A DNA stretch of 64,000 nucleotides from Paenibacillus tritici (GCF_013204885.1 NZ_JABMKX010000005.1:62001-126000), one strand, 5' to 3'. Shown: positions 1-8,532, counted from the first letter of the stretch. The notes: a model not told the origin generated them from the letters alone. Translations and numbers: made by a program.

Positions 1-1428
1 GATAGCCTGCCGGGCAGTCCGCCGACTTTCTATGATGATTCTACTAAATATTTATACCAACAGAAGTTCGGCAAGCCAATGCATCAATTCAAATCGGCTT
101 ACGACTCTATCAGCGGTCATGAAGAGATGCTAAGCTGGCTTAGCGAACAGAACGGGAAGTTCTCCCTTCTCCTCAGGGACACCTTGAAAGCAGTATATCC
201 ACAAGGTCAGTTTACGGTTCTGTTGTTCATTCCTACTGTAGTAGATCCTGAATTAGCTCCGAAAATGATGGGTATTGTGAATTTCCCTATAGAGCAATGG
301 AAGTCGCCAAACCTCGATTTCTTCATGATCGAAGACTACGACTATCTGATCGCCAATAACATGGAGAAGCATAGACAGGCGCTGACAGTGGCGCAACGGA
401 AGCTGGGGTATGGTCCCGGGCAAATTCATTATCTATCAGGTGCAGATTCAACCAATAACAATGCGATCTGGAAGAATATTGACCAGGCTATTAATGATGG
501 AATCAATATGAGATTCTCAGGAGTCTACGTGTGGGCTTATCCGCAGGTGAAGACCAAGGGCTGGGTACAGCCTGTGATTATTGAATCCTCAGTTCCTCCG
601 GGGCTGCAGAAGAGCGGCTCGATTCAGATTCAATTAAGCTCGGCAGGAGCAGATTCAATTATCTATACGTTAGATGGCCGGGAACCAACCCTATCAACAG
701 GCCAAGCGTATACGGGAACTCCTATAGCTATTTCAAAAGATACAAGAGTTAAGGCTGCTGCCGTGAAAAACGGTGTAACCAGCAGCACGGTACAATTCGA
801 TTACCTGTTCGACCGGAAGCAGTATCAGTATGATGCAACCAACCGGCTGCAATGGTTCACCTTATTCCAGGATGATCAGAAGTATCGGATTTCATATGTC
901 TATGACAAAGAAGGAAATCAGACCCGAAAAATTGTGAATAAAATCTTTAATATGTGGGGCGACCAGAATATTATTCCTGTCATGCTAGAAGACAAGTCGC
1001 CGGATGGCAGTACCGCCAGTGCCAGCAGTAACTTTGGTGCCGATTATTTACCGTACAAAGCCTTCGATCATCTGGATCTGGAACAGGCATGGATTTCCAA
1101 TGGTACTGTAGAGGGCTGGCTTGCATTTAAATTCCCAAGCTCCAAGAACGTGATCTCCTATAAAATCTATCCGAGAAATGAGAACACAGCTATTAACGCC
1201 TCCCCTAAATCATGGACCTTCGAGGGGTACGATGGAACCCAGTGGGTGGTGTTATCACAGGAGAGTAATGTGACAGACTGGACAATCAGAGAGGCCAAAA
1301 CGTTCAACGTCTCACAAAGCGGGAGCTATGCGGAGTACCGGATCAAGATTACAGAAAATAACGGATATTGGTATACAAGTATCGGTGAGGTTGAAATGAC
1401 TCAAGGCGATTCCGGCCATGACCAGTAA
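1..1428 (+). CDS. Mosaic phage-tail/surface-like protein, 5' end missing
   Basis: The reading frame is already open at base 1, so this is the 3' part of a larger gene; no ribosome site precedes the first internal ATG at 79. The visible part has a TIM-barrel-like stretch (to about residue 190 of the visible part; FMIEDYDYL and VYVWAYP resemble the last strands of phage tail-sheath or glycosidase-like barrels). A chitobiase C-terminal-like beta domain follows (IIYTLDGREPT), then an Rhs-like YD segment (YQYDATNRLQ, ISYVYDKEGN), then an F5/8 type C-like carbohydrate-binding domain to the end. Such mosaics occur in phage tail and secreted Rhs-type proteins. No other phage gene lies in the window. 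The role is inferred; carbohydrate or surface binding is the safest statement. Confidence 0.7.
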   Translation, partial: DSLPGSPPTFYDDSTKYLYQQKFGKPMHQFKSAYDSISGHEEMLSWLSEQNGKFSLLLRDTLKAVYPQGQFTVLLFIPTVVDPELAPKMMGIVNFPIEQWKSPNLDFFMIEDYDYLIANNMEKHRQALTVAQRKLGYGPGQIHYLSGADSTNNNAIWKNIDQAINDGINMRFSGVYVWAYPQVKTKGWVQPVIIESSVPPGLQKSGSIQIQLSSAGADSIIYTLDGREPTLSTGQAYTGTPIAISKDTRVKAAAVKNGVTSSTVQFDYLFDRKQYQYDATNRLQWFTLFQDDQKYRISYVYDKEGNQTRKIVNKIFNMWGDQNIIPVMLEDKSPDGSTASASSNFGADYLPYKAFDHLDLEQAWISNGTVEGWLAFKFPSSKNVISYKIYPRNENTAINASPKSWTFEGYDGTQWVVLSQESNVTDWTIREAKTFNVSQSGSYAEYRIKITENNGYWYTSIGEVEMTQGDSGHDQ

Positions 1429-1510
1429 TAGTAGCTTGAACGGTGTGGCTGAAGCGAATAGTGAATTTACAATTGAGTAGTGAGAAGTATTCATAGCTGT
1501 AACCAGAGAG

Positions 1511-1547
1511 TAAACCTTGACTTCATTGCCGTTAAGGTTTATTTTTC
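1511..1547 (+). terminator. Rho-independent terminator after the mosaic gene
   Basis: The arms TAAACCTTGAC and GTTAAGGTTTA form an 11 bp stem with one G-T pair and a 9-base loop. ATTTTT follows directly. It closes the left-edge gene and isolates the esterase gene. Confidence 0.8.
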
Positions 1548-1588
1548 TATAAATGGATGAAATAGCAGAAAGGAAACGAGGAACAATC

Positions 1589-2260
1589 ATGGATAGCTGT
1601 TTGTTTATACACGGTTTCACTGGAGGCACACATGAGATCTCTCCGCTTGCCCGGTTTCTGGAGGCGAACGGCTATGTGGCCAGAATGTTTACCTTACAAG
1701 GACATGGAGGCAGCCGCAGCGATCTGCTCCATTCAAGCCGCGGGGGGTGGAAGCGAAGCGCCGAGGAAGAGCTGAACCAACTGCTTGCAGGCTCCGGGAA
1801 GGTACATCTGATCGGATTCTCCACCGGGGCGCTGATCGCTTCCCATCTGTCCGTACAATATTCTTCCCGAATCGGGTCACTGACACTGTTGTCGACTCCG
1901 GTATTCCCGCTGAATCCGGCCGAGATTCTGCGGACGCTGGTCCGCCCGGAGATGCTGCGGAAGTACATCCGCAACCTGGGCTCCACTCCAATGCGAGCTA
2001 CCCGGGAGTTCCAACGCCTGGTTCGTGAGAGCTTTGAGGTCTACCCGCAGGTGGAGCTGCCTACGCTCATTGTGCAGGGCAGACGGGATCATCTGGTCAA
2101 ATTCAAAAGTGCGAATTATCTGGAGCAGACGATTCCTGCCGGGCGTAAGCAGGTGCTGATTATGGAGAGAAGCGGACATATGGTCTGTCACAGCGGGGAG
2201 AGTCCCGCTATGATGGATGAGGTTCTCCGGTTTATCCGCAGCTCGGGCACTTCCGGGTAA
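1589..2260 (+). CDS. Alpha/beta hydrolase, carboxylesterase (Est30/YvaK-like)
   Basis: A serine esterase of 223 residues expected to hydrolyse short acyl esters in the cytoplasm. The oxyanion-hole motif FIHGFTG lies at the N-terminus, the nucleophile is Ser in GFSTGA, the acid is Asp in GRRDHL and the base is His in ERSGHMV; spacing and length fit the monoglyceride lipase-like carboxylesterases of Bacillaceae. An in-frame ATG lies 36 bases upstream, but the start at 1589 has GAGG six bases before it and puts the HGFTG motif at the usual distance from the N-terminus. The gene stands alone between two hairpins. There is no signal peptide. The physiological substrate is unknown. Confidence 0.88.
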   Translation: MDSCLFIHGFTGGTHEISPLARFLEANGYVARMFTLQGHGGSRSDLLHSSRGGWKRSAEEELNQLLAGSGKVHLIGFSTGALIASHLSVQYSSRIGSLTLLSTPVFPLNPAEILRTLVRPEMLRKYIRNLGSTPMRATREFQRLVRESFEVYPQVELPTLIVQGRRDHLVKFKSANYLEQTIPAGRKQVLIMERSGHMVCHSGESPAMMDEVLRFIRSSGTSG

Positions 2261-2263
2261 GGT

Positions 2264-2296
2264 GAAGAACCCTTCCACGGGTGGAAAGGGTTCTTC
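2264..2296. terminator. Hairpin between convergent genes
   Basis: GAAGAACCC..TTCCA pairs with TGGAA..AGGGTTCTTC (one bulged A). Only a short T stretch follows, so it is a weak terminator or transcript-end structure between the esterase gene and the convergent LacI-type gene. Confidence 0.5.
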
Positions 2297-2360
2297 GGTC
2301 TGCGGCTAATTCTATGATTTCACGTTGACATTAGCCGGGGGGCATGGTACTTTCAACTTA

Positions 2361-2376
2361 AGGAAACCGGTTTCCT
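2361..2376. promoter_or_regulatory. LacI-family operator-like perfect palindrome
   Basis: AGGAAACCGGTTTCCT is a perfect 16-base palindrome with the central CG typical of LacI-family operators. It lies 11 bases beyond the stop codon of the LacI-type gene, not in the shared promoter region with the glycosidase gene. No gene starts beside it, so its role is open. Confidence 0.5.
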
Positions 2377-2387
2377 GAATAGACAAT

Positions 2388-3410
2388 TTATTGTGTCCTG
2401 CTGCTTCGCCGCGAGGATAAACGGGGAATTAACTCCGGCTCCAGCAATTGTCCGCTCACGGCAGCAGCCTTATTGTTCAGCTTGTCCATTAACAGGCGGC
2501 CTGCGGACACGCCCAGCTGGAAGGTATCCATATCCAGGGAAGTCAGCGGAGGTGTGGTGTAAGGGGATAATGGATATTCATCGAAGGTGGCAATACCCAG
2601 CCCGGACGGAATCGGTACTTGTAATTCCCGGGCAGCCTGCAGCACACCGTATGCGGAGAAGTTACTCATGCAGACGATGGAGCCGGGCGGTTCTGCGCTT
2701 TGCAGCAGCTGAAGTGCCGCCTGGTAGCCGTCCTCCTCGACAGCCCTTCCATTGATAATCCATTCACCGCGTATAGCGATTCCCGCCTGTCCGAGTGCGC
2801 GCTTATACCCGGCAGCGCGGCGTAGGAAGAGCGGTTCATCCTTCTGCCCGCCGATAAAGGCAACAGACGGATATCCCTGCTCCAGCAGATGCCTTGTCAG
2901 CATGAACCCGCCCAGCTCATTGTCACAATCGACCCAGACCCCCGGAGCAGCGATCTCACCGATGGATATATAGGGGAACTGGAGCCGGTTCAGTTCAGCG
3001 CAGGAGTCGGGAGTCAGCACCGAGGTGTTGGCAATAATTCCGTCCACCCGCTTATTCAGCACCAGTCTGTGCAGGAAATGCCCCTCGGCATGGTCATGCT
3101 GGATATTGGCAATGGTCAGCTCATATTTCAGAGGTCCGATGACGCTCTCCACCCCGCCGATAATATTATAGAAGAACTGATTCAGGAATTCGCTTTCCTT
3201 GGACATATCAATCAGGATCGCAATCGTGTTGCTGCTCTGTCTGGCAAGTCCGGTAGCGATACTGCTTGGGGTATAGTTCATCTGTTTGATAATTTCTCTG
3301 ACCCGGGATTTCGTTTCCTCCGATATTTTGGGAGAGTCGTTCATTACCTTGGATACGGTGGATTTGGCGACACCCGCTGCCTGGGCAATATCCTTAATTG
3401 TAACTTTCAT
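2388..3410 (-). CDS. LacI-family transcriptional regulator
   Basis: A 340-residue DNA-binding repressor of normal family length. The N-terminal helix-turn-helix reads TIKDIAQAAGVAKSTVSKVM, followed by a hinge helix (SSIATGLARQ) and a periplasmic-binding-like sugar-sensing domain from about residue 60. The start ATG has GGGAGGG upstream. It is divergent from a GH13 alpha-glycosidase with about 100 bases between the two starts, so it probably controls that gene in response to a maltodextrin-type sugar or to a phosphorylated protein, as CcpA does. The effector cannot be read from sequence. A perfect palindrome lies just past its stop codon. Confidence 0.9.
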   Translation of the reverse strand: MKVTIKDIAQAAGVAKSTVSKVMNDSPKISEETKSRVREIIKQMNYTPSSIATGLARQSSNTIAILIDMSKESEFLNQFFYNIIGGVESVIGPLKYELTIANIQHDHAEGHFLHRLVLNKRVDGIIANTSVLTPDSCAELNRLQFPYISIGEIAAPGVWVDCDNELGGFMLTRHLLEQGYPSVAFIGGQKDEPLFLRRAAGYKRALGQAGIAIRGEWIINGRAVEEDGYQAALQLLQSAEPPGSIVCMSNFSAYGVLQAARELQVPIPSGLGIATFDEYPLSPYTTPPLTSLDMDTFQLGVSAGRLLMDKLNNKAAAVSGQLLEPELIPRLSSRRSSRTQ

Positions 3411-3509
3411 AGCTATCCCTCCCGGTCCTAAAGGTATTGGTACGTTCTACCTGTCATAATAACACAGTTGCTGAGGCTGCTCTATGCAGCATTAAAGGAG
3501 ACTTATAGT

Positions 3510-5210
3510 ATGCTTACCCGGTTATTTATGTATCACACAGCAGAGGACCCCTTCGCCTTCCCGGTGGGCCCCCGTTTGCTTAAGCTCAGACTATTTGTAC
3601 AGAGCGGACAAGGCTTATCCTGCACCGTTATCCACGCTGACCGTTATGATTCACCCGGCTGCGAGCTTCCGCAAGAGATGGAGCGGATCGGCTGTGCCGG
3701 AGCGTATGACATTCATGAAGCATTAATCCCGGCGGAGACAGGAAAATGCAGATACCTGTTCTATATCGGAAATCCCGCAGGGGAGTATGTATGGTATGGA
3801 GAGCGCGGGATCTCCGGGAACAGGGAGCAGGCGGGTGCATTTCAATATGCCTATATTCACCGCCCTCAGGCCATCACGCTGCCTGCCTGGAGTTCAGAAG
3901 CGGTGGTCTATCAGATTTATCCCGAGAGCTACCATCAGGGAACCCTTCAAGGCATCACAGACAAGCTTCCCTACCTGCAGCAGCTTGGCATTACAGCTAT
4001 TTATATGACGCCTATCTTTGAATCGCCATCCGGACATAAGTATAATACTTCGGACTATTACAAGGTAGATCCCGGCTTCGGTACGCTGGAGGATCTGAAG
4101 GAGCTTGTCGGGACAGCACACAGGCTGGGGATGAAGGTTCTGCTTGATGCTGTATTTAACCACTCCGGCGATACTTTTTTTGCCTTCAGGGATGTACTGG
4201 AACGGGGAGAAGCGTCGCCGTACAAGGACTGGTTCTACATTCATTCCTACCCGGTAAGCGGGGCGCCGGTTCCCGGCTATGAGACCTTCGCCAAGGCGGA
4301 AGCGAGCATGCCGAAGCTTAATATGAATCACCCTGAGGTAGCGGATTATATGATGGAGGTCGCCAAATATTGGGTGCGGGAAGCCGGAATCGACGGCTGG
4401 AGGCTGGATGTGGCCAACGAGGTGAACCCAGCCTTCTGGACGAGGTTCCGCCGGGAGCTGAAGGCGGAGTTCCCCGACCTGCTGCTGATCGGCGAGATTA
4501 TGCATGCGTCAGGGCCCTGGCTCCGGGGCGACCAGTTCGACGGCGGAATGAACTATCTGCTGCGGGATGCGGTGCTGGAGTTTTTTGCAGCGCAGTCTGC
4601 GGGGCCGGTCCGGTTCATGGAGCAGCTGCTCCATCAGGAAGCCCTGTACAATGATCAGGCCAATTCGGCCATGTTCCAGCTGCTGGGCAGTCATGACACC
4701 TTGCGTTTTCTGACTGCCTGCAAGCAGGGAGGCCGGGGCTGGGACCGGGAAGCTACGGCCATGAGCCGGATGAGGCTGGCTGTCTTTTTCCAGATGACTT
4801 ATCTGGGGTTGCCCATGATCTATTACGGGGATGAAGTCGGCATGGAAGGGGCTACAGACCCGCATTGCCGGGGGCTGATGCTCTGGGAGGAGACGGAACA
4901 GGATACCGGATTGCAGGAATGGTACAAACGGCTGATCTCGCTGAGACAACAGCATGAAGTATTGCGCAAAGGGGGATTCCGTCCCTGGTTCACAGATGAA
5001 ACACGCAATGTTCTGGGTTATATCCGGCGCAGTGAACAGGACAGAATGGGACTGATTATCAATAATTCCCCCAACCGCTACCATCTGGAGCTCCCCAATT
5101 ACCGTTGTGACAAAAATCTGCTGACCGACCTGCTAAGCGGGCTCAACATCCGCAGTTCAACCCGGATTCTGGTCGAGATAGAGCCCTTTGGCTGTATGAT
5201 GCTGTATTAG
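3510..5210 (+). CDS. GH13 alpha-glycosidase (neopullulanase/cyclomaltodextrinase-like)
   Basis: A 566-residue alpha-amylase-family enzyme with an N-terminal beta domain (about 1-125), a (beta/alpha)8 catalytic domain and a short C-terminal beta domain. Conserved GH13 regions are visible: DAVFNHS, GWRLDVANE (nucleophile Asp), LIGEIMH (acid/base Glu) and LGSHDT (transition-state Asp). The N-terminal domain and the VVYQIYPESY opening resemble neopullulanase or maltogenic amylase, which act on maltodextrins and cyclodextrins. There is no signal peptide, so it is probably intracellular. An upstream ATG at 3468 lacks a ribosome site; AAAGGAGA stands eight bases before 3510. It is divergent from a LacI-type regulator and convergent with the M23 peptidase gene, only two bases apart. 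Confidence 0.9.
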   Translation: MLTRLFMYHTAEDPFAFPVGPRLLKLRLFVQSGQGLSCTVIHADRYDSPGCELPQEMERIGCAGAYDIHEALIPAETGKCRYLFYIGNPAGEYVWYGERGISGNREQAGAFQYAYIHRPQAITLPAWSSEAVVYQIYPESYHQGTLQGITDKLPYLQQLGITAIYMTPIFESPSGHKYNTSDYYKVDPGFGTLEDLKELVGTAHRLGMKVLLDAVFNHSGDTFFAFRDVLERGEASPYKDWFYIHSYPVSGAPVPGYETFAKAEASMPKLNMNHPEVADYMMEVAKYWVREAGIDGWRLDVANEVNPAFWTRFRRELKAEFPDLLLIGEIMHASGPWLRGDQFDGGMNYLLRDAVLEFFAAQSAGPVRFMEQLLHQEALYNDQANSAMFQLLGSHDTLRFLTACKQGGRGWDREATAMSRMRLAVFFQMTYLGLPMIYYGDEVGMEGATDPHCRGLMLWEETEQDTGLQEWYKRLISLRQQHEVLRKGGFRPWFTDETRNVLGYIRRSEQDRMGLIINNSPNRYHLELPNYRCDKNLLTDLLSGLNIRSSTRILVEIEPFGCMMLY

Positions 5211-5212
5211 GT

Positions 5213-6319
5213 CTACTTCTTTTTGTTTTTTCGGAGCTGCCGGTATTCCTGGTTCTCCCATTGCTTGAGCAGCGGATATGGGTCGAACGCCCACTCCGTA
5301 ATTCCGCGGTCGCGGTAGATGCCATAATGCAGATGCGGCGGGAATTTGCCCTGTGTGCCCGGGCTGCCGTAGCCGGAGCTGCCCACCCACCCGATGGTCT
5401 GCCCCGGAGCTACAATATCCCCGCGCTTCAGGGTCTTCTCATAGCCCATCAGATGGGCATAATAATGGTAGCGGTTCTCGATATCGCGGATACCGATCCG
5501 CCATCCCCCATACCGGTTCCAGCCCTTGGTCTCTACGATTCCGAAGCAGGTGCTGCGGACAGTCAGGCCATGCGGCGCGAACAAATCGGTACCTTCGTGG
5601 ATACGGGCGCCGCCCCAGCTCCGCCCGGTCCCCCAGGTGCTGCGGTAGGAATAGTTGGTTCCTATCGGCAGCGGAAAAGCGCTGCCCGACAGATCCAGCC
5701 GTCCAAAGTGCTCATACAGCTTGGCGAATTGGGATACACGCTGAGCGGCCCGTCCGTTATGATAATATTCCCAGATTGCGATATTGAAGTCACTTGCGGA
5801 ATCCCCGTACTTGAGCAGGTGGCTGGCCATGCTGTAGAGCACATCGGCATCATTGCCGGGATCGGCCTTGCCGTCCCCCGATCCGTCCCGTCCCAAGCCG
5901 CCGAAGAAGCTGATTGAATCCTGGAGCTTGTCATTCTGGTCCGGATTCAGCGGCCCGGACCATACCGGCGCCGGAATGATAATTCCGGTAACCCGGGGCT
6001 TGGCGGCGGCAGTACCGGTTTCCGCAGCATCCGATTTTGTCTTCTTCTTGGCAACAGACCGTTCATACTGATCAATGGCAGCGAACCTGAACCAGGGAAT
6101 CCCTGTCGCCGCGCTCATTTGTTCGAAGAGCTCTTTGCGGGCGGCGGCAGCGGTCTCTTTGCTGTCCGGGGCGGCAGGCCCGCCGGATTTCAGCTCAGGC
6201 AGTGTATGATAACGGGCAGCATTGGCATGTACGGCAGGACTGCCGCTCCAGAGCAAGGCGGCTGCAGACATGCACAACAGGGTTCTGCGGGTGTAATGGT
6301 TGGTGAATAAGGCCAGCAT
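5213..6319 (-). CDS. M23 peptidase, LytH-like cell-wall endopeptidase
   Basis: A secreted zinc endopeptidase of 368 residues that should cut peptidoglycan cross-bridges or stem peptides. A signal sequence covers about residues 1-32 (ends near AVHANA). The LytM-type catalytic domain lies near the C-terminus with HEGTDLFAPHG (His and Asp ligands), YHYYAHL and HLHYG (HxH ligand). AGGAGG precedes the ATG. It is divergent from lipA with yutD beyond, the arrangement of lytH, lipA and yutD in Bacillus subtilis, where LytH trims spore-cortex peptidoglycan. That synteny is the reason for the LytH suggestion; no sigma-K promoter could be confirmed by eye, so a vegetative role is possible. Confidence 0.85.
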   Translation of the reverse strand: MLALFTNHYTRRTLLCMSAAALLWSGSPAVHANAARYHTLPELKSGGPAAPDSKETAAAARKELFEQMSAATGIPWFRFAAIDQYERSVAKKKTKSDAAETGTAAAKPRVTGIIIPAPVWSGPLNPDQNDKLQDSISFFGGLGRDGSGDGKADPGNDADVLYSMASHLLKYGDSASDFNIAIWEYYHNGRAAQRVSQFAKLYEHFGRLDLSGSAFPLPIGTNYSYRSTWGTGRSWGGARIHEGTDLFAPHGLTVRSTCFGIVETKGWNRYGGWRIGIRDIENRYHYYAHLMGYEKTLKRGDIVAPGQTIGWVGSSGYGSPGTQGKFPPHLHYGIYRDRGITEWAFDPYPLLKQWENQEYRQLRKNKKK

Positions 6320-6539
6320 GATCTCAACCTCCTGCGTTTGGGCGAATTAGTAACAGTTATTCTTGCGGAATGGCACCTTTGGGGTGCTTTTCTTTAGATT
6401 GAAGCAAAAGGACTGTTTTTATCCGTGACTTCCCCAAGGTTCACAAAAACAGGCAATTGCTCATTCCACATGCTATAATATGAGGCAGCAACTTTTGACG
6501 ATGAAACTGACATTCAGATCGAAAGCGGGGTTCCATACT

Positions 6540-7445
6540 TTGACTAATAGAACAGCCAAACAGCCCAAGCCAGACTGGATCAAAATCAAGTTAACCACCG
6601 GTGAGGATTATCAGGAAATTAAGGGCATGATGCGATCCAAGACGTTACATACCGTATGTGAGGAAGCGCGTTGTCCGAATATTTATGAATGCTGGGCGAA
6701 CCGCACGGCGACCTTCATGATTCTGGGAGACATTTGCACACGGGCCTGCCGCTTCTGTGCGGTCAATACAGGCTTGCCTACCGAGCTGGACCTGCTGGAG
6801 CCGGAACGGGTGGCTGAGGCTGCTGAAGGCATGCAGCTGAAGCATTGTGTGGTTACCAGTGTGGCCCGCGATGATCTTAAGGACGGGGGAGCAGCCATCT
6901 TCGCCGGAACAGTAGCCGCTATCCGTAAGCGCCTTCCTCTATGCAGTGTCGAGGTGCTGATTCCTGATTTCCTCGGAGACCGCGAGAGTCTGGAGACCGT
7001 GATGAATAGTAATCCGGATATCCTGAACCACAATATTGAGACGGTGGAGCGGATGTCAGACCGTGTCCGGGCCAGAGCCAAGTACCGCCGTTCCCTGGAG
7101 CTGCTGCGCCGGGCCAAGGAGATGAAGCCGGAGATTCCAACGAAATCGAGCATCATGCTTGGCGTCGGTGAGCAGTGGGAAGAGATTCTGCAGGCGATGG
7201 ATGACCTTAGAGCAGTGGATTGTGATATATTGACATTAGGACAATATCTTCAGCCTTCTCCGAAGCATCTGAATGTGGAGAAATACTATCCGCCGGAGGA
7301 TTTCGCTCTGTTGAAGGAAGAGGGACTGAAGCGGGGCTTCAGCCATGTGGAGGCCGGTCCGCTGGTGCGCAGCTCTTATCGTGCCCATGAGCAGGTTCAG
7401 TCTGCTGCCGCGGCCCGTGAGGCCCGTTCTGTATCGCAGGGGTAA
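6540..7445 (+). CDS. lipA: Lipoyl synthase
   Basis: A radical-SAM enzyme that inserts two sulfurs into protein-bound octanoyl groups to form lipoyl cofactors of 2-oxoacid dehydrogenases. Both clusters are visible: [12 protein letters not shown] for the auxiliary [4Fe-4S] and CTRACRFC (CX3CX2C) for the radical-SAM cluster. The RSSYRA motif near the C-terminus donates the auxiliary-cluster serine. The TTG at 6540 gives 301 residues, the family norm. The ATG at 6480 touches a TATAAT (6474-6479) that is probably the -10 box, so it would not be on the mRNA. GCGGGG precedes the TTG, a modest ribosome site. Its neighbours are a divergent M23 gene and yutD downstream. Confidence 0.95.
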   Translation: MTNRTAKQPKPDWIKIKLTTGEDYQEIKGMMRSKTLHTVCEEARCPNIYECWANRTATFMILGDICTRACRFCAVNTGLPTELDLLEPERVAEAAEGMQLKHCVVTSVARDDLKDGGAAIFAGTVAAIRKRLPLCSVEVLIPDFLGDRESLETVMNSNPDILNHNIETVERMSDRVRARAKYRRSLELLRRAKEMKPEIPTKSSIMLGVGEQWEEILQAMDDLRAVDCDILTLGQYLQPSPKHLNVEKYYPPEDFALLKEEGLKRGFSHVEAGPLVRSSYRAHEQVQSAAAAREARSVSQG

Positions 7446-7450
7446 TTGTT

Positions 7451-7470
7451 GAATTTGCTTTTGCAAATTC
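7451..7470. other. Perfect hairpin after lipA
   Basis: GAATTTGC-TTTT-GCAAATTC is an 8 bp perfect stem with a four-base loop, six bases after the lipA stop. No T-tract follows, so it is an mRNA 3'-end structure or weak terminator. The CCCCGCATGACGG that follows resembles the 3' flank of the structured repeat at 7625-7758. Confidence 0.5.
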
Positions 7471-7560
7471 CCCGCATGACGGAGTCACAGGCTCTAGGTC
7501 TAGGGTTTAAGTTTTAATGTTTAAAAGGGTTTTTAATGTTTTAATGTTTTTAAAAATGTG

Positions 7561-7624
7561 GAAAGGGCCAAGGAGCATTAGCGACGCGGCTCTTGGGGGT
7601 GGTTCACACCCCCGCGTTGATGGA
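7561..7624 (+). repeat. Possible decayed copy of the dispersed structured repeat
   Basis: AAGGAGCATTAGCGACGCGG here resembles the conserved 5' block of the three intact repeat copies (TAGGAGCG..AGCG.CCGCC). It is followed by a GC-rich hairpin, GGGGGTG-loop-CACCCCC (7595-7613), extended outward by ACGCG/CGCGT. It abuts the intact copy at 7625. The lipA-yutD gap (7446-7809) otherwise holds only AT-rich simple sequence near 7500-7560. Confidence 0.35.
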
Positions 7625-7758
7625 GTCATGGAGAGGGATTTTGAAATTGTAGGAGCGGTAGCGTCCGCCTTTGTTGTCTGATTTCAACCGCTCAGCGGTT
7701 TAAATGGAAGAAATCAGCCAACAACAGCGGCCGGAAATTCAAAATCCCGCGGAATGAC
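7625..7758 (+). repeat. Dispersed structured repeat, copy A
   Basis: One of three related elements in the window (also at 33767 and 56629). The outer stem pairs GTCAT (7625) with ATGAC (7754) and GGGATTTTGAA with TTCAAAATCCC. The inner long stem pairs TTTGTTGTCTGATTTC with GAAATCAGCCAACAAC and is capped by the hairpin AACCGC-TCA-GCGGTT. Conserved unpaired blocks are GTAGGAGCG..AGCG and ACAGCGGCCGGA. It lies between lipA and yutD on the transcribed strand, so it is probably present in any lipA-yutD mRNA. Confidence 0.8.
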
Positions 7759-7809
7759 GGCTTATCAACGCCCGCCCCCATTCCTCATTGAAAGGCAGGC
7801 GACACACGC

Positions 7810-8532
7810 TTGATCGTTATAGGTGGAAAAGGTTACGAGCTGATGCTCGATCATAAGGATGGCTGGAACCCGGAGGCATTCCGCGGAAGATACAGCGAAG
7901 TGCTGGACCGTTACGATTATATTATCGGTGACTGGGGTTACAGCCAATTGCGCCTCAAAGGCTTTTACCGGGATAATCACCCCAAGGTGAACCGGGACAC
8001 GGCTATTTCAGGCATGGTGGATTATATTAACGAATACTGCAATTTTGGCTGTGCGTATTTTGTGCTGCATAAGCTGAAGGAAGCTCCGCAGGAAGGAACC
8101 TTCAAGGATATCCTGATTAAGGAGATTCCCGAGCCTGGGACGGATGAAGATCTGGAGCAGGAGGATGCTGAAGCGGGAGTGAGTGTGAAAGAACACCGGG
8201 AACCGCAGACAAAGGCTGGGAACCGGGACCGTGATACCGCAGGCGGCTCCAAAGACAGACCGGTTCGTGAGCATCAGAGCCGGAATCACCGGAACAAAGA
8301 CGGCCAGGGCAAGAAGAACCATAAAGAATTCCAGGGCAGGGGCCAGCAAGGCAGCCAGGGCAATTCCAACAGCTCTAAGCAGAACCGGGAGCATAGAGAG
8401 AACAAATCGAACAGACCGAACAAGCAGGAGAATCCAAACAACCAGAACAACCCGGCTAAACAGGATAATCCGAACATTTCAGCCAAACAGGATAACCAGA
8501 ACAAGAATAACAATAATAACAACCAGGGGTAA
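7810..8532 (+). CDS. yutD: YutD family protein with long Asn/Lys/Gln-rich tail
   Basis: Residues 1 to about 100 form the YutD (DUF1027) domain, with IIGDWGYSQLRLKGFY and YINEYCNFGCAYFVLHK as landmarks. YutD proteins are small cytoplasmic proteins of unknown function that sit beside lipA in many Firmicutes, as here. The remaining 140 residues are a low-complexity tail, first acidic (EDLEQEDAEAG), then basic and rich in Asn, Gln, Lys and Arg, ending in poly-Asn. The Bacillus protein lacks such a tail, making this one more than twice the usual length. The start is a TTG; AAAGGCAGG lies a little far upstream, so the start is less certain than the frame. A strong terminator follows. Confidence 0.85.
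   Translation: MIVIGGKGYELMLDHKDGWNPEAFRGRYSEVLDRYDYIIGDWGYSQLRLKGFYRDNHPKVNRDTAISGMVDYINEYCNFGCAYFVLHKLKEAPQEGTFKDILIKEIPEPGTDEDLEQEDAEAGVSVKEHREPQTKAGNRDRDTAGGSKDRPVREHQSRNHRNKDGQGKKNHKEFQGRGQQGSQGNSNSSKQNREHRENKSNRPNKQENPNNQNNPAKQDNPNISAKQDNQNKNNNNNNQG

Noticed and set aside
6371..6395. GCACC-TTTG-GGGTGC followed by TTTTCTTT, looking like a plus-strand terminator
   Set aside because: The stem is only about five base pairs and no plus-strand gene lies upstream; could be chance or a minor leader structure of the M23 gene.
8008..8522. Long frames antisense to yutD, including hydrophobic ones
   Set aside because: They mirror the AAC/AAT-rich tail of yutD read on the other strand and have no start signals.
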